Shown here piece after piece: positions 63,845-64,000 of a stretch of 64,000 bases of DNA. The translations under genes and the position numbers were made by a program. Below the pieces are notes generated by a model, which did not search any database, was not told where the DNA came from, and saw nothing but the letters and a program-made list of their open reading frames with translations. How positions within the stretch are numbered: the stretch's first letter is position 1; the number at the start of each line of letters is the position of its first letter. Origin of the DNA: Phycisphaeraceae bacterium (lineage in GTDB: Bacteria; Planctomycetota; Phycisphaerae; Phycisphaerales; SM1A02); the NCBI GenBank assembly GCA_019636755.1, contig JAHBWZ010000010.1, forward strand, positions 1-64,000, written 5' to 3'.

Positions 63845-64000
63845 ATGGCCGAGTCCGCCGGTTCCCTCTTTCGTCGTCTCGGCCCCGCCGGGCTGCTCGG
63901 ACTGGCATGGACCAGTTGCCCGGCCATCGGGGGCATCCTGCTGCTCGCGAACATCGGCCTGCTCTCCGACTGGCTCACCGCGCACCTGGTCATCGGCTGG
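63845..64000 (+). CDS. Membrane protein, N-terminal fragment
   Basis: The first 52 codons of a gene cut by the window end. LGLAWTSCPAIGGILLLANIG forms a TM helix with a charged start (MAESAGSLFRRLG), and a second hydrophobic run begins with LTAHLVIGW. The layout would suit a VTT/TVP38-type membrane protein, but too little is present to be sure. The TATCCT box and the divergent rimO promoter support it as real. Confidence 0.5.
   Translation, partial: MAESAGSLFRRLGPAGLLGLAWTSCPAIGGILLLANIGLLSDWLTAHLVIGW

Overview
The window looks like chromosome of a GC-rich planctomycete, most likely class Phycisphaerae. This rests on secreted proteins ending in paired GC-type dockerin modules, Cys-rich CC...WD..C repeats, an hpf-ptsN-ptsH operon, a Kdo transferase implying an LPS-like envelope, and very high G+C. 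The taxonomic call is inferred from gene content. No rRNA, CRISPR array or insertion sequence is visible.

Layout. 0-1.1 kb: edge of a probable mobile element (truncated DUF2924 gene plus a small gene) next to initiator tRNA-Met. 1.4-7.1 kb: PilZ protein, a two-TM protein with a repetitive acidic tail, dprA, a PBP4-type carboxypeptidase, and a membrane-anchored sigma-like HTH protein. 7.2-15.6 kb: a pentaheme-type cytochrome c gene overlapping a beta-propeller gene, then ligA, a CYTH protein and small membrane proteins. 15.7-24.7 kb: a TPR-YggX fusion, pyrD, a minimal metallopeptidase and a THUMP methyltransferase, a P1B ATPase, gpsA, hpf-ptsN-ptsH, DUF502. 24.8-27.4 kb: thioesterase-purN-peptidase operon. 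27.7-33.5 kb: a secreted-protein island with three FG-GAP/dockerin proteins and one Cys-rich protein. 33.5-41.9 kb: an aspartoacylase-like hydrolase with a GCS2-CBS ligase, a queuosine-tRNA mannosyltransferase-like protein divergent from a Fur-like regulator, tsaE, thiL, waaA. 42-48.9 kb: rhomboid, trpF, an HpnE-like/squalene-synthase-like pair, ispH, rlmN. 49-54.6 kb: two ATP-grasp enzymes, an S51-like protein and two esterases. 54.7-64 kb: acnA-pfkB-DPP operon, DUF457 protein, tRNA-Met, rimO, and the start of a membrane protein.

Many genes form tight operons with 4-bp ATGA or GTGA overlaps. Genes that start transcription units often have a TAnnnT box (TACAAT, TACACT, TACGAT) only 6-11 nt before the start codon and no Shine-Dalgarno. 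The same box sits 11-12 nt before both tRNAs, there with a TTGACN -35. This points to many leaderless or nearly leaderless mRNAs. Operon genes such as hpf carry a good Shine-Dalgarno.

Best candidates for undescribed biology: the five-gene ATP-grasp/S51/esterase cluster (49.0-54.6 kb), which has the parts to make and break an amide-linked product; the GCS2-CBS plus aspartoacylase-like pair (33.5-36.8 kb); the membrane-tethered sigma-like protein; and the mannosyltransferase/Fur-like divergent pair with overlapping promoters. All functions are inferred from reading the sequence; no database search was possible.
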